Source: Acidisoma sp. PAMC 29798 (lineage in GTDB: Bacteria > Pseudomonadota > Alphaproteobacteria > Acetobacterales > Acetobacteraceae). From it: a stretch of DNA of 64,000 bases. Made by a program: the position numbers and the translations under genes. A model generated the notes under the pieces. The model was not told where the DNA came from. It worked only from the letters and a program-made list of their open reading frames with translations, and did not search any database. Positions 9,019 to 16,944 of this stretch are shown piece after piece. Within the stretch, counting starts at the first letter, position 1. Each line of letters starts with the position of its first letter. The stretch is taken from assembly GCF_030252425.1 (NCBI RefSeq), contig NZ_CP126994.1, positions 992,001 through 1,056,000 of the forward strand. The letters run 5' to 3'.

Positions 9019-9921
9019 ATGAAGGGCAGCGTTGGGGTCATTGGCCTAGGTATCATGGGCGGCGCGATCGCGGGCAATCTCGTGGCGGATGGTTGGGATG
9101 TCATCGGCTACGATCCCGATGCGGCGGCGTGCGGCCGAGCGGAGGCCGCGGGTGTTGGAATCGCTGCCGATATCCCGGCGGTCTTGACGAAGGCCGAGGT
9201 CATTCTCACCAGCTTGCCGTCCCCCAAGGCCGTCATCGCCACGGCGGAGACGATCGTGGCGGCTGCCGCGCGCCGCCATGTGATCGTGGAACTCAGCACC
9301 CTCGCGATCGAGGACAAGATGCGCTTCGCTTCCGTGCTGGAAAGCACCGGCCATGTCGCGATCGATTGTCCCATCAGTGGTACAGGCGCGCAGGCGCGCA
9401 ATCGTGATCTCGTCCTCTACGCCAGTGGTGATCCGGCGGAGATCAGGCTGCTGCATCCTGTTTTGCTGGGGTTTGCGCGGGAAGCGCATGACGTCGGAAC
9501 CTTCGGCAATGGCAGCCGGATGAAATTCGTCGCGAATTTGCTCGTGGCCATTCACAACGTGGCGGCGGCGGAAGCGATGGTGCTGGGCATGATGGCCGGT
9601 CTTGATCCGCAGCAGCTCGTGGCTCTTGCCGGCGCTGGCGCCGGCGCATCGCGGATGTTTACCCTGCGCGCGCCGATGATGGCGGAAAACCGCTACGAAG
9701 AGGCCACGATGAAGATGTCCGTCTGGCAAAAGGACATGACGGTGATTACGGAATTCGCGGCCCAGCTGGGCAGCCCGACACCCTTGCTGACCGCGACGGT
9801 GCCGCTTTATGCCCGTGCGATGGAGCAGGGCTATGGCGAGTCGGACACGGCGGCCGTTTGCGCGGTGCTCGAAGAAATGACCGATGGGCGCCTCGACCGG
9901 GGTCGTCAGAACCAAAGCTGA
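9019..9921 (+). CDS. 3-hydroxyisobutyrate-dehydrogenase-family NAD(P)-dependent oxidoreductase
   Basis: Cytoplasmic beta-hydroxyacid dehydrogenase of 300 residues. The Rossmann motif is GVIGLGIMGGAIAGNL at the N-terminus. The substrate-binding signature appears as DCPISGTGAQA, where the family usually has DxPVSGG. The catalytic lysine is in NGSRMKFVANLLVA. It oxidises a 3-hydroxy acid or reduces the corresponding semialdehyde. It opens the rightward arm of the catabolic island and is followed after 82 bp by the flavin monooxygenase, so it may handle a hydroxy-acid or semialdehyde product of that pathway. The exact substrate is unknown. Confidence 0.88.
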   Translation: MKGSVGVIGLGIMGGAIAGNLVADGWDVIGYDPDAAACGRAEAAGVGIAADIPAVLTKAEVILTSLPSPKAVIATAETIVAAAARRHVIVELSTLAIEDKMRFASVLESTGHVAIDCPISGTGAQARNRDLVLYASGDPAEIRLLHPVLLGFAREAHDVGTFGNGSRMKFVANLLVAIHNVAAAEAMVLGMMAGLDPQQLVALAGAGAGASRMFTLRAPMMAENRYEEATMKMSVWQKDMTVITEFAAQLGSPTPLLTATVPLYARAMEQGYGESDTAAVCAVLEEMTDGRLDRGRQNQS

Positions 9922-10003
9922 TAAGGGCCGATACGGCAAATAATGGGGTGAAACGCGCGCCCTGGCTTAGGGTGACTGCATCACCGATCCACGGAGGGAC
10001 ATC

Positions 10004-11116
10004 ATGAAGCTCGGTTTCTTCACCATGCCGATCCATCCAATCGACAAGGATTGGCGGCAGTGTTTGCGGGAAGATCAGGACGCGTTCATCCTGGCCGACC
10101 AATTGGGTTTTTCCGAAGGCTATGTCGGCGAGCATTCGACCGATCTTGCCGAAAACATCACCTCCTGCTCGCTGTTCCTCGCGACCCTGATCGGATCGAC
10201 CAAGCAGATTAAACTCGGCACCGGCACGGTGAACTTGCCGAACAGCCATCCCGCCCGTATCGCCGCCGAAATTGCGATGCTCGATCATCTGCTCGACGGG
10301 CGCTTGATCTTCGGGATCAGTCCGGGTGGACTGCCGTCCGACGCCGAGGCCTTCGGCAGTCTGGGCGCGGACCGCGCTGCCATGTTCGTCGAAGCCATCG
10401 ACCAGGTTCTGGAAATTTGGCGGTCCGACCCGCCGTATAACATTCGGGGCAAGTTCTGGACCGTCTCGACGGAAAAGACGATGATCCCGGATATCGGGCA
10501 GGGCTTCCTGCCGAAGCCTTTGCAGCGTCCGCATCCGCCGATCGTGGTCACTGTGGTCGCGCCCTTCTCCAAAGGTGTAGCAGAGGCGGCGGCACGCGGC
10601 TGGGACCCGATTTCCGCCAATTTCCTCATGCCGGTCTGGGTGCGTAGCCATTGGCCTGGTTATGTCGAAGGGTGCAATCGCGCAGGTCGGCCGGCTTTGG
10701 CTGCCAACTGGCGCGTCGCCAAGAGCATCTTCGTGGCCGATGATGAAGCGACGGCAAAGGCCTATGCGACGGCGCCTGATAGCCCCTACCGTTTCTATTA
10801 CAACCAGCTTCTGACGAAGATGAAGCGCGCCGGCCGGGCGGAGTTGTTCAAGACCGATCGTGGCCAGTCCGACGAGTCCGTCACGCTCGACGATGTCTGC
10901 GACAAACTCATCCTGTACGGAACGCCGGATCAGGTGGCGGAAAAGATTCTTCAGTTCCGGGAAGAGACGGGCGATTTCGGCACGCTGCTCTATGCCGGGC
11001 ATGATTGGCAGGATCCTGCCTTGGCGCGACGGTCGATGGTCTTGATGGCGGAGGAGGTGATGCCACGCGTCAATGCCGCCATCGGTGCCAGCCTACATCA
11101 AGCGGATGCCGCGTGA
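10004..11116 (+). CDS. LLM-class flavin-dependent monooxygenase (luciferase-like)
   Basis: A 370-residue luciferase-like TIM-barrel monooxygenase that uses reduced FMN and O2. The N-terminus (MKLGFFTMPIHP), the EHSTD motif after strand 2, the LGTGTVNLPNSHPARIAAEIAMLDHLLDGR segment and the GISPGG loop match the LimB/alkanesulfonate-monooxygenase branch. It needs a partner that supplies reduced flavin; the flavin reductase at 12621-13154 is the obvious candidate. A GGAGGG ribosome-binding site precedes the ATG. Its TGA overlaps the GTG of the next gene (GTGA). Possible reactions are Baeyer-Villiger-type or ring-opening oxygenation; nothing fixes the substrate. Confidence 0.9.
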   Translation: MKLGFFTMPIHPIDKDWRQCLREDQDAFILADQLGFSEGYVGEHSTDLAENITSCSLFLATLIGSTKQIKLGTGTVNLPNSHPARIAAEIAMLDHLLDGRLIFGISPGGLPSDAEAFGSLGADRAAMFVEAIDQVLEIWRSDPPYNIRGKFWTVSTEKTMIPDIGQGFLPKPLQRPHPPIVVTVVAPFSKGVAEAAARGWDPISANFLMPVWVRSHWPGYVEGCNRAGRPALAANWRVAKSIFVADDEATAKAYATAPDSPYRFYYNQLLTKMKRAGRAELFKTDRGQSDESVTLDDVCDKLILYGTPDQVAEKILQFREETGDFGTLLYAGHDWQDPALARRSMVLMAEEVMPRVNAAIGASLHQADAA

Positions 11117-11937
11117 AGGTCGCGATCAACGGAGGCGCTTTCGCCCTCCATACGCAGATCGATGGTGTCGAGGGCGCACCTTGGCTGATCTTGTCGAATG
11201 GCTTGGGCACGGATTTGACGGTGTGGGAGCCGCAGGTCGCGCAATGGGCCGCGCGCTTCCGCATCCTGCGCTACGACACGCGGGGTCATGGATTGAGTGA
11301 GGGGCCACCCGGCCCCTATGCGCCAGATGATCTTGTGCGCGATGTCGTGGGTTTGATGGATCATTACGGTATCGCTCGCGCGACTCTCATGGGCTTGTCG
11401 CTTGGCGGCGCCACCTGCGTGGGTGTCGCGTTGCACGAGCCAAAACGGGTCAGTGCACTGATTTGCTGCGATGCGCGCGTCGATTCGCCACCGCCTTATG
11501 TCCAGGCATGGGCGGAGCGCATCGCCCTCGTGGAGAAAGCCGGAACGACGGCGATTGTGAACGGCTCGATGGAGCGATGGGTCACCGCACCGACCCGCGC
11601 GGCGAGACCCGATCTCGTTCAACGCCTACGGGCGATGCTCGAAAACACCAGCGATCAGGGATATATGGCCTGCGCCGCCGCGCTCCAGCACTTGGCCTAT
11701 TTCGATCGGTTGCATGCCATCACCTGCCCGACCTTGTTCGTGGTGGGAAGCCTTGACACCGCATCTCCGCCAGAGGTTATGGCGGCGATGGCCGCCCAGG
11801 TCGCAGGGGCGCAGCTGGTCCAAGTGCCAGAGGCCGCGCATATCAGTAATTTGGAGAATGTCGCTGCATTCAACGCGACCGTGGACGAGTTTATGGTGTC
11901 TCTGCAGAGTGACGAAAGCCAGGTCGTATCAGCGTGA
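11113..11937 (+). CDS. Alpha/beta hydrolase (PcaD/RutD-like)
   Basis: A 274-residue alpha/beta hydrolase. The start is the GTG that overlaps the previous stop by four bases, giving VKVAINGGAFALHTQIDG as the first strands; longer readings run back into the monooxygenase gene. The oxyanion segment is SNGLGTDLTVWEPQ, the nucleophile elbow GLSLGG (Ser), the acid in VVGSLDTASPP and the base in AAHISN, so the catalytic triad is complete. RYDTRGHGLSEGPPGPY resembles 3-oxoadipate enol-lactonases. It would open a lactone or carbamate formed by the upstream monooxygenase. Confidence 0.88.
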   Translation: MKVAINGGAFALHTQIDGVEGAPWLILSNGLGTDLTVWEPQVAQWAARFRILRYDTRGHGLSEGPPGPYAPDDLVRDVVGLMDHYGIARATLMGLSLGGATCVGVALHEPKRVSALICCDARVDSPPPYVQAWAERIALVEKAGTTAIVNGSMERWVTAPTRAARPDLVQRLRAMLENTSDQGYMACAAALQHLAYFDRLHAITCPTLFVVGSLDTASPPEVMAAMAAQVAGAQLVQVPEAAHISNLENVAAFNATVDEFMVSLQSDESQVVSA

Positions 11938-11952
11938 GTTGGGTCGATTCAT

Positions 11953-12624
11953 ATGAGTAAAGCAAGGGCGCGGATGACACGCGGCGATCGCGAACAGCAG
12001 ATTGTCAAGGGTGCCATTCAGTTTTTTGCAGAGCAAGGGTTTGGCGGCAATACGCGTGAATTGGCCGACCGCCTGCAGATCACACAACCCCTGCTGTACA
12101 AGCATTTTCCGACCAAGAACGATCTGATCGAGCGTGTTTTCAAGGAGGTCTTTTTCGATCGCTTCGATCCCCGGTGGAGCGATTTGATTCTAGACCGATC
12201 CCGATCGATCGTCGCGCGATTGCAGGAGTTCTACCGCGAATACGCGGCTGCAACCTATACCTATGAATGGATCAGGCTTTATATCTCAGCGGGCTTGATG
12301 GGGCGGGACGTCAATGCCCGCTACATCGGGCAGGTCGAACAAAAAATTCTGTTGCCGCTCTGCAGTGAGATCCGACTCTATTGCGGATTGCCAGATCCGA
12401 GCGTGATCCCGATCAGCCGGGTCGAACTCGACCATGTCTGGGTCTTTCACGGTGGCTTCTTCTATTATGCCATGCGCAAGCATATCTACCACGTCGCGAC
12501 GACGGAAGACCTCGACACTCTGGTAGAGCGCGCCGCGACCACCATGTTGGAAGGCATTCGAAGCATGACGAGCGCCGCTGAAGGCCAGGCTATGACGCGA
12601 CCAGCCACATCCGCCGCAGTCTAG
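11953..12624 (+). CDS. TetR-family regulator
   Basis: A 223-residue transcription factor. The N-terminal helix-turn-helix (about residues 10-58) reads IVKGAIQFFAEQGF, then ELADRLQITQPLLYKHFPTKNDL, the typical TetR signature with YKHFPTK at the end of the recognition helix. The rest is an all-helical ligand-binding domain. It lies 15 bp after the hydrolase gene in the same direction, so it probably autoregulates the catabolic island, as RutR-type proteins do. Its stop codon overlaps the stop of the opposing flavin reductase gene by four bases. Confidence 0.9.
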   Translation: MSKARARMTRGDREQQIVKGAIQFFAEQGFGGNTRELADRLQITQPLLYKHFPTKNDLIERVFKEVFFDRFDPRWSDLILDRSRSIVARLQEFYREYAAATYTYEWIRLYISAGLMGRDVNARYIGQVEQKILLPLCSEIRLYCGLPDPSVIPISRVELDHVWVFHGGFFYYAMRKHIYHVATTEDLDTLVERAATTMLEGIRSMTSAAEGQAMTRPATSAAV

Positions 12625-13154
12625 CTCGCGGCCGCCAAGGGAACGACCGCGCGGTATGTGCCGCCATGAAACAGAAGAGGCTCGCCGTGATGATAGGTCG
12701 AGCGAATGACGCGCCCAATAAACAGCGTATGATCCCCGGCGACGATTGCCTGCTCCGTCCGACATTCGAATCGGGCGATGCAGTCGGGCAGAAGCGGGCA
12801 GCCCCCAAGGCCAGGGAACCAATCAACGCCTTCGAACTTGTCGGCCGACGAGGTGGCGAATTGGCGGGAATGATGTTGTTGGTCGGCACCGAGAACATTA
12901 ATCGCGAAGCAGCCACTGTCTGTGAAACCCGGCATAGACGGCGCTTCGGCTCTCAAACTCCACAAGACCAGCGGCGGATCGAGCGAGACCGAGGAAAACG
13001 AATTGGCCGTCACGCCAAGGAGCATGCCCGATGTGGTGCGGGTCGTGATGACGGTGACGCCGGTCGCAAAACGCCCCAGGGCATTGCGCAGCGCCCTTGG
13101 CGTGGGTTCGGCGTCCGCGAGTTCGATGGTGAACTCCTGGTCGGATTTGCTCAT
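12621..13154 (-). CDS. Flavin reductase (HpaC/RutF family)
   Basis: A 177-residue FMN-binding split-barrel flavin:NAD(P)H reductase. The core RNALGRFATGVTVITTRT...GMLLGVTANSFSSVSLDPPLVLWSL is the family's hallmark, followed by GCFAINVLGADQQHHSRQFA. It makes reduced flavin for two-component monooxygenases; the luciferase-like enzyme at 10004-11116 is the natural partner although it is on the other strand. It is divergent from the LysR gene at 13267 with 112 bp between, so LysR, perhaps with the LOV protein behind it, may control it. Confidence 0.92.
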   Translation of the reverse strand: MSKSDQEFTIELADAEPTPRALRNALGRFATGVTVITTRTTSGMLLGVTANSFSSVSLDPPLVLWSLRAEAPSMPGFTDSGCFAINVLGADQQHHSRQFATSSADKFEGVDWFPGLGGCPLLPDCIARFECRTEQAIVAGDHTLFIGRVIRSTYHHGEPLLFHGGTYRAVVPLAAAS

Positions 13155-13266
13155 CCTGAGCCTCCATCTTGGCCGATTGCAAAGGTCTTGTGCTTGCCGC
13201 AGACCCTAAAGACCCTTACCCCTCCGCGCCAATCAGATGATCCACTCAACCTGATCAGTTTTGCTA
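13155..13266. promoter_or_regulatory. Flavin reductase / lysR intergenic region
   Basis: A 112-bp divergent spacer. It contains a perfect palindrome CTGATCAG at 13251-13258, right in front of the lysR start, and a half-similar TGATCC at about 13238. This is a reasonable candidate for LysR autoregulation. No canonical promoter hexamers stand out. Confidence 0.35.
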
Positions 13267-14286
13267 ATGACCGTCGCTGATAGCTTGCGCGACATTCAAT
13301 ATTTCGTCGCGGTCTATGAAGAGCGATCTTTCACCGGCGCTGCGCTGCGGGAAAATGCCACCCAGTCCGGCGTATCGCAGCACATCCGCAAGATCGAGGA
13401 GCGGGCAGGGGTGAGGCTGTTCCTGCGCGGCACCAGTCAGGTGACACCCACGCCGGCAGGCGACCAGTATTACGGATATTGCGTCGATCTGCTGCGCGTC
13501 AACGAGGCGGCGAGCATGGCGATCCGCGCCTTCGGTCGCAGCCTGGATGGTGAGGTCACAATCGGATTGATGCCGACCATGACCCGCTGCGTCCTGGCAC
13601 CCGCCCTGGCCCATTTCATGGACCTGCATCCCAATGTCACGATCCGTATCGTGGAAGGCTATAGCGCCATCCTCACACAGAAGGCGCGGGCGGGTGACCT
13701 GTCATTCGGCATCGTTCCTGCCTCCGCCGACACAGTGGGCCTGAGCCTGCGGCCATTTGTCCGCACACCGGAGGTTCTGGTGTCTGCGGCATCGCGCCCC
13801 GGGCACGGTGAACCGGTGCGGCTGTCCGATCTCGGGTCCCTGAAGATCGTGACGCCGGATGCTCGCAATGCCCGCCATCAGACGCTGCGAACCTATTTCG
13901 CCGCACAGGGTGTCACGATTGCCGCCTTGCTCGAACTGGACACTATGTTCGCGACACTCGATCTCATCACGCGCACCGATTGGGTCGCTGTTCTCCCCGG
14001 TATCATGATGGCGGGTGACAGCACGGGCGGCGTTTTTTCCATCAGCCCCCTGGCCAGCCCTTCCCTGTGGCTGGATCTGGTGGTGATGCAGGCCCCATGG
14101 CGGTCGAGGGCGCCGGCGGCGGATGCCTTTCTCGCAGTCCTGGACGCAGAGGCGCAAAAGGCAAATGCGGTCTGGGCCAGCCGCGCGCCCGACGTCGCAC
14201 AAGGGGTGCTGCGCCGGGGTGGGAGCAGTGATAGGCTCCCACGCACCGGCCGGTGGTGGCCCAATGGAGGACGCGGTGGCAGATAA
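13267..14286 (+). CDS. LysR-family regulator
   Basis: A 339-residue LysR-type regulator. The winged helix-turn-helix is at about residues 5-65 (LRDIQYFVAVYEERSFTGAA, SGVSQHIRKIEERAGVRLF), followed by an effector-binding domain (EVTIGLMPTMTRCVLAPALAHF...). ATG at 13267 is chosen over a TTG two codons earlier. The last 30 or so residues are low-complexity (Arg/Gly/Trp) and overlap the start of the LOV gene by 23 bp. The effector is unknown; divergence from the flavin reductase and overlap with a flavin-binding photoreceptor suggest a link to flavin or light. Confidence 0.9.
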   Translation: MTVADSLRDIQYFVAVYEERSFTGAALRENATQSGVSQHIRKIEERAGVRLFLRGTSQVTPTPAGDQYYGYCVDLLRVNEAASMAIRAFGRSLDGEVTIGLMPTMTRCVLAPALAHFMDLHPNVTIRIVEGYSAILTQKARAGDLSFGIVPASADTVGLSLRPFVRTPEVLVSAASRPGHGEPVRLSDLGSLKIVTPDARNARHQTLRTYFAAQGVTIAALLELDTMFATLDLITRTDWVAVLPGIMMAGDSTGGVFSISPLASPSLWLDLVVMQAPWRSRAPAADAFLAVLDAEAQKANAVWASRAPDVAQGVLRRGGSSDRLPRTGRWWPNGGRGGR

Positions 14287-14857
14287 AATCAGCGACGCTT
14301 TGCGCGTGGCCATGATGCACAGCACGGCGGCAATGGTGCTCTCCGATCCGTTTTTGCCCGATTGTCCCATGGTGGTGGTGAACCCGGCCTTTACACGCAT
14401 CACGGGCTATACCGCCGAGGAGTCGGTGGGCCGCAACTGCCGCTTCCTGCAAGGCTCCCAGACCGACCCAGACGCGGCGCCCCGCATCCGATCGGCGCTT
14501 GAGGCCGGACAGGGGTGCATCGAATGGATCATCAATTACCGCAAGGACGGCACCGCCTTCTGGAACCTGCTGTTCATCTCCCCGGTGCATGATGAGAACG
14601 GGAAACTCCGCTACTTCTTCGGTAACCAGCTCGACATCACCAAGGGCATGCCCGATTGGTTTGTCGATGTGAGCTTTGGCAGAACGCAGGTCGATCCCAA
14701 GATGGAAGCAGAGTTCCATGCCTTGCTGGGTGAGATTGGGGATGCGGAACGTGCCCAAGCGCTAGACCGCATCGTCGCCGCCGCGCACCGACTGGCCGAG
14801 ATCACGGTGCAGTTGACGCCCGGCACCTTGTCGGTGGCTGAGGCGATGCGAGACTGA
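14264..14857 (+). CDS. Short LOV-domain photoreceptor
   Basis: A 197-residue blue-light receptor with a single PAS/LOV domain and no enzymatic output domain. The photoactive motif GRNCRFLQG is intact, with the adduct-forming Cys at residue 59. The rest of the flavin pocket is present: NPAFTRITGY, NYRKDGTAFWN and YFFGNQLDIT. Residues from about 140 form a helical tail rich in Ala/Glu/Arg that may dimerise or bind a partner. The start (ATG at 14264, MEDAVADK) lies inside the end of the lysR gene, overlapping by 23 bp in another frame. Such stand-alone LOV proteins are known; this genetic coupling suggests it works with the LysR protein. Confidence 0.93.
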   Translation: MEDAVADKISDALRVAMMHSTAAMVLSDPFLPDCPMVVVNPAFTRITGYTAEESVGRNCRFLQGSQTDPDAAPRIRSALEAGQGCIEWIINYRKDGTAFWNLLFISPVHDENGKLRYFFGNQLDITKGMPDWFVDVSFGRTQVDPKMEAEFHALLGEIGDAERAQALDRIVAAAHRLAEITVQLTPGTLSVAEAMRD

Positions 14858-14872
14858 CCCGGGTCCGCGACG

Positions 14873-15787
14873 CTAGCCGGCGAATCGCGGCTCCGGCAGG
14901 CCGCGGATGCCCAATTCGCGAATTCGGAATAAACTGCCTGCGCCGAACTGCGGCTTTGCCTCGGCCGCAAACAGATCATGAACGGCCGGGTGCTTGACCC
15001 GCGCCATAGAGGTTACATAGATTTCGTCGAGATTGTCGCCGCCGAAGATCACGCTGGTGATGTTTTTGACGGGCATCGTGATGCGGCGTTCGACGGTCCC
15101 ATCCGGCGCGTAGCGCACCAGATCACCCGAAATCAGCTGCGCGTTCCAAAGATAGCCTTCCGCATCGACAGTGGAGCCATCCGCGACCCCAAGATCGTCC
15201 TTCGTGCTCGCGAATAGACGGCGGCCGGAGGCTTTGCCTTCGTCCAGGTCATAGTCATAGGCCCATAGTTCTTCCTGAAAGGTATCGGCAAAATAGAAGG
15301 TTTTGTTGTCAGGACTCCAGCACGGCCCATTGGAGCAGATGATGCCGCCATCGATCTTGGTGATTGCCAGATCCGGATCGAGACGCCAGAGACCGCATAT
15401 CTTCAGCTCCTCCTTGTCATCCATGCCGCCGGCGAAGAAGCGACCACGCCGGTCGCATTTTCCGTCATTCAGCCGTGTCCGTGGCTGCGCTTCGTCCACA
15501 AGACCGATCAATTCGATCTGCCCTGTCTCGAAATCGAAGAAATAGAAGCCGTCATCCAGGGCAAGCACCGCGTTGCCATGACGCCTGAGGGCCATGGCGC
15601 CGACATCGCGATCGAGCCACCAATGCCTGACATGTCCATTGCGGGGATCATATTGCCAGATCGCGGGCTTGCCGACGCGCCGGCCTGTTCCATCGACCCA
15701 ATAGAGCCGGCCTTCCTCGACATCCCAGATTGGCCCTTCGCCGAGGTGATTCTCACATTCCAAAACGCATTCGATCGAGTATGGCAT
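14873..15787 (-). CDS. SMP-30/gluconolactonase/LRE family protein
   Basis: A 304-residue beta-propeller lactonase. The opening CVLECENHLGEGPIWDVEEGRLYWVD contains the metal-ligand Glu in the GEGP motif. Other landmarks are RLNDGKCDRRGRFFAGGMD, CSNGPCWSPDNKTFYFADT and GVADGSTVDAEGYLWNA, which carry the conserved Asn and Asp ligands. The ATG at 15787 is preferred over a TTG five codons upstream because a GGGGAT stretch is well placed before it. It would hydrolyse a sugar lactone to the sugar acid. It is the last gene of the leftward sugar-import operon, converging on the LOV gene. Confidence 0.92.
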   Translation of the reverse strand: MPYSIECVLECENHLGEGPIWDVEEGRLYWVDGTGRRVGKPAIWQYDPRNGHVRHWWLDRDVGAMALRRHGNAVLALDDGFYFFDFETGQIELIGLVDEAQPRTRLNDGKCDRRGRFFAGGMDDKEELKICGLWRLDPDLAITKIDGGIICSNGPCWSPDNKTFYFADTFQEELWAYDYDLDEGKASGRRLFASTKDDLGVADGSTVDAEGYLWNAQLISGDLVRYAPDGTVERRITMPVKNITSVIFGGDNLDEIYVTSMARVKHPAVHDLFAAEAKPQFGAGSLFRIRELGIRGLPEPRFAG

Positions 15788-15851
15788 GCGGACGATCCCC
15801 AATATGCGGCGGCATTTCGCCTGACTTCGTTGCAGGCTTCACCATCTATCC

Positions 15852-16910
15852 TTAGACAAGTGCTTGACTGCCGCAAGAGGCGAGGGCGATCGGCGCGCGT
15901 GTCGTGCCGCGCTCCAGGAGCGCGAAACCGACATCGATGCAGCGCCGCGCATCGATGTCGCGATCGGCGATCAGCTCCTGGATGAGGTCGGCAGCCCGCC
16001 GACCGAGGCCCGTGAAATCGACGTCGATCGTCGTCAGAGTGGGAAGCATGTGGCGGCCGATCTCAAAATTGCCAAAGCCGACCAGCGAAATATCCGCAGG
16101 CACGGCCATGCCCCGGCGCCGGCATTCCATCAAAGCCCCAACGGCGAGCAGGTCGGAGATTGCGAAAACGCCCTCGACGTCTGGTGCAATCTCAAGAAGT
16201 TCGGCCATGGCCGAGGCACCTTCATCGAAAGACGCGGGAATGCGCGCCGAGCGCAGCACGAGGTCAGTGGAAAGTCCCGCTGCGCGCAAGGCGTCTTCGA
16301 AGCCAGCCAACCGTTCCTCGCCCCGTGTGTCGGACCGGACAGACTCATGCACCGGCCCCAGGGCCGCGAGGCGCCTGAGACCAAGGTCGTGCAGATAGGT
16401 GCCGGCGGCAAACCCCACGCCGTGATTGCTGAAGCCGATGGTGCTGCCGATCGGCCGGCGCGGCAGGCCAGCGATTTCGATCACCGGTATCTGCGCCTGC
16501 TCGGCCAGGCGTCGCGCCGGCTCGCTATGGGCATTGGCAGTCAGAACCAGCGCCTCGGGCCGGCGGGCGAGCATGGTGCGGAGCTGCCGCTCCTCCTCCT
16601 CCACGCTATAGGCGGTATAGCCGATCAGCATCTCATACCCGGCGGTGCGCAGCCCCTCCGTCAGCCCTTCCGCCAAGGCCGCGAAATTGCTGTTGGACAG
16701 AACCGGCAGAATAACACCGACGAAGCCGCTGCGTCGTGTGGACAGGCTTCCGGCGGCGCGATCGGGCACATAGCCGAGCGCCGCGATCGCCTCCAGCACC
16801 CGCGCACGGGTCGCCGGCAGCACCTGCTCAGGCCGGATGAAGACGCGCGTCACCGTCATGCGCGAAACCCCGGCCATGCGCGAAACATCGCGGAGCGTGG
16901 CCCTGCGCAT
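15852..16910 (-). CDS. LacI-family regulator
   Basis: A 352-residue LacI-type repressor. The start at MRRATLRDVSRMAGVSRMTVTRVF places the helix-turn-helix at the N-terminus; a longer reading adds 36 basic residues with no family counterpart. The hinge helix region is SLSTRRSG, then FVGVILPVLSNSNFAALAEG starts the sugar-binding core. Sequence style recalls the gluconate (GntR/IdnR) branch. It sits between the importer's binding-protein gene and the lactonase gene and probably represses this operon in the absence of its sugar. Confidence 0.92.
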   Translation of the reverse strand: MRRATLRDVSRMAGVSRMTVTRVFIRPEQVLPATRARVLEAIAALGYVPDRAAGSLSTRRSGFVGVILPVLSNSNFAALAEGLTEGLRTAGYEMLIGYTAYSVEEEERQLRTMLARRPEALVLTANAHSEPARRLAEQAQIPVIEIAGLPRRPIGSTIGFSNHGVGFAAGTYLHDLGLRRLAALGPVHESVRSDTRGEERLAGFEDALRAAGLSTDLVLRSARIPASFDEGASAMAELLEIAPDVEGVFAISDLLAVGALMECRRRGMAVPADISLVGFGNFEIGRHMLPTLTTIDVDFTGLGRRAADLIQELIADRDIDARRCIDVGFALLERGTTRAPIALASCGSQALV

Positions 16911-16944
16911 GACGGGTGCCGCCTTCGGCCCTATCAGGCGGGTG

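Noticed and set aside
9746-11002. 418-codon open frame antisense to the LLM monooxygenase
   Set aside because: It covers a clear luciferase-like gene on the other strand and its sequence has no family features.
12621-13154. Complete rut operon for uracil breakdown
   Set aside because: Only RutF/RutD/RutR-like classes occur; there is no RutB, RutC, RutE or RutG, and the LLM enzyme resembles LimB more than RutA.
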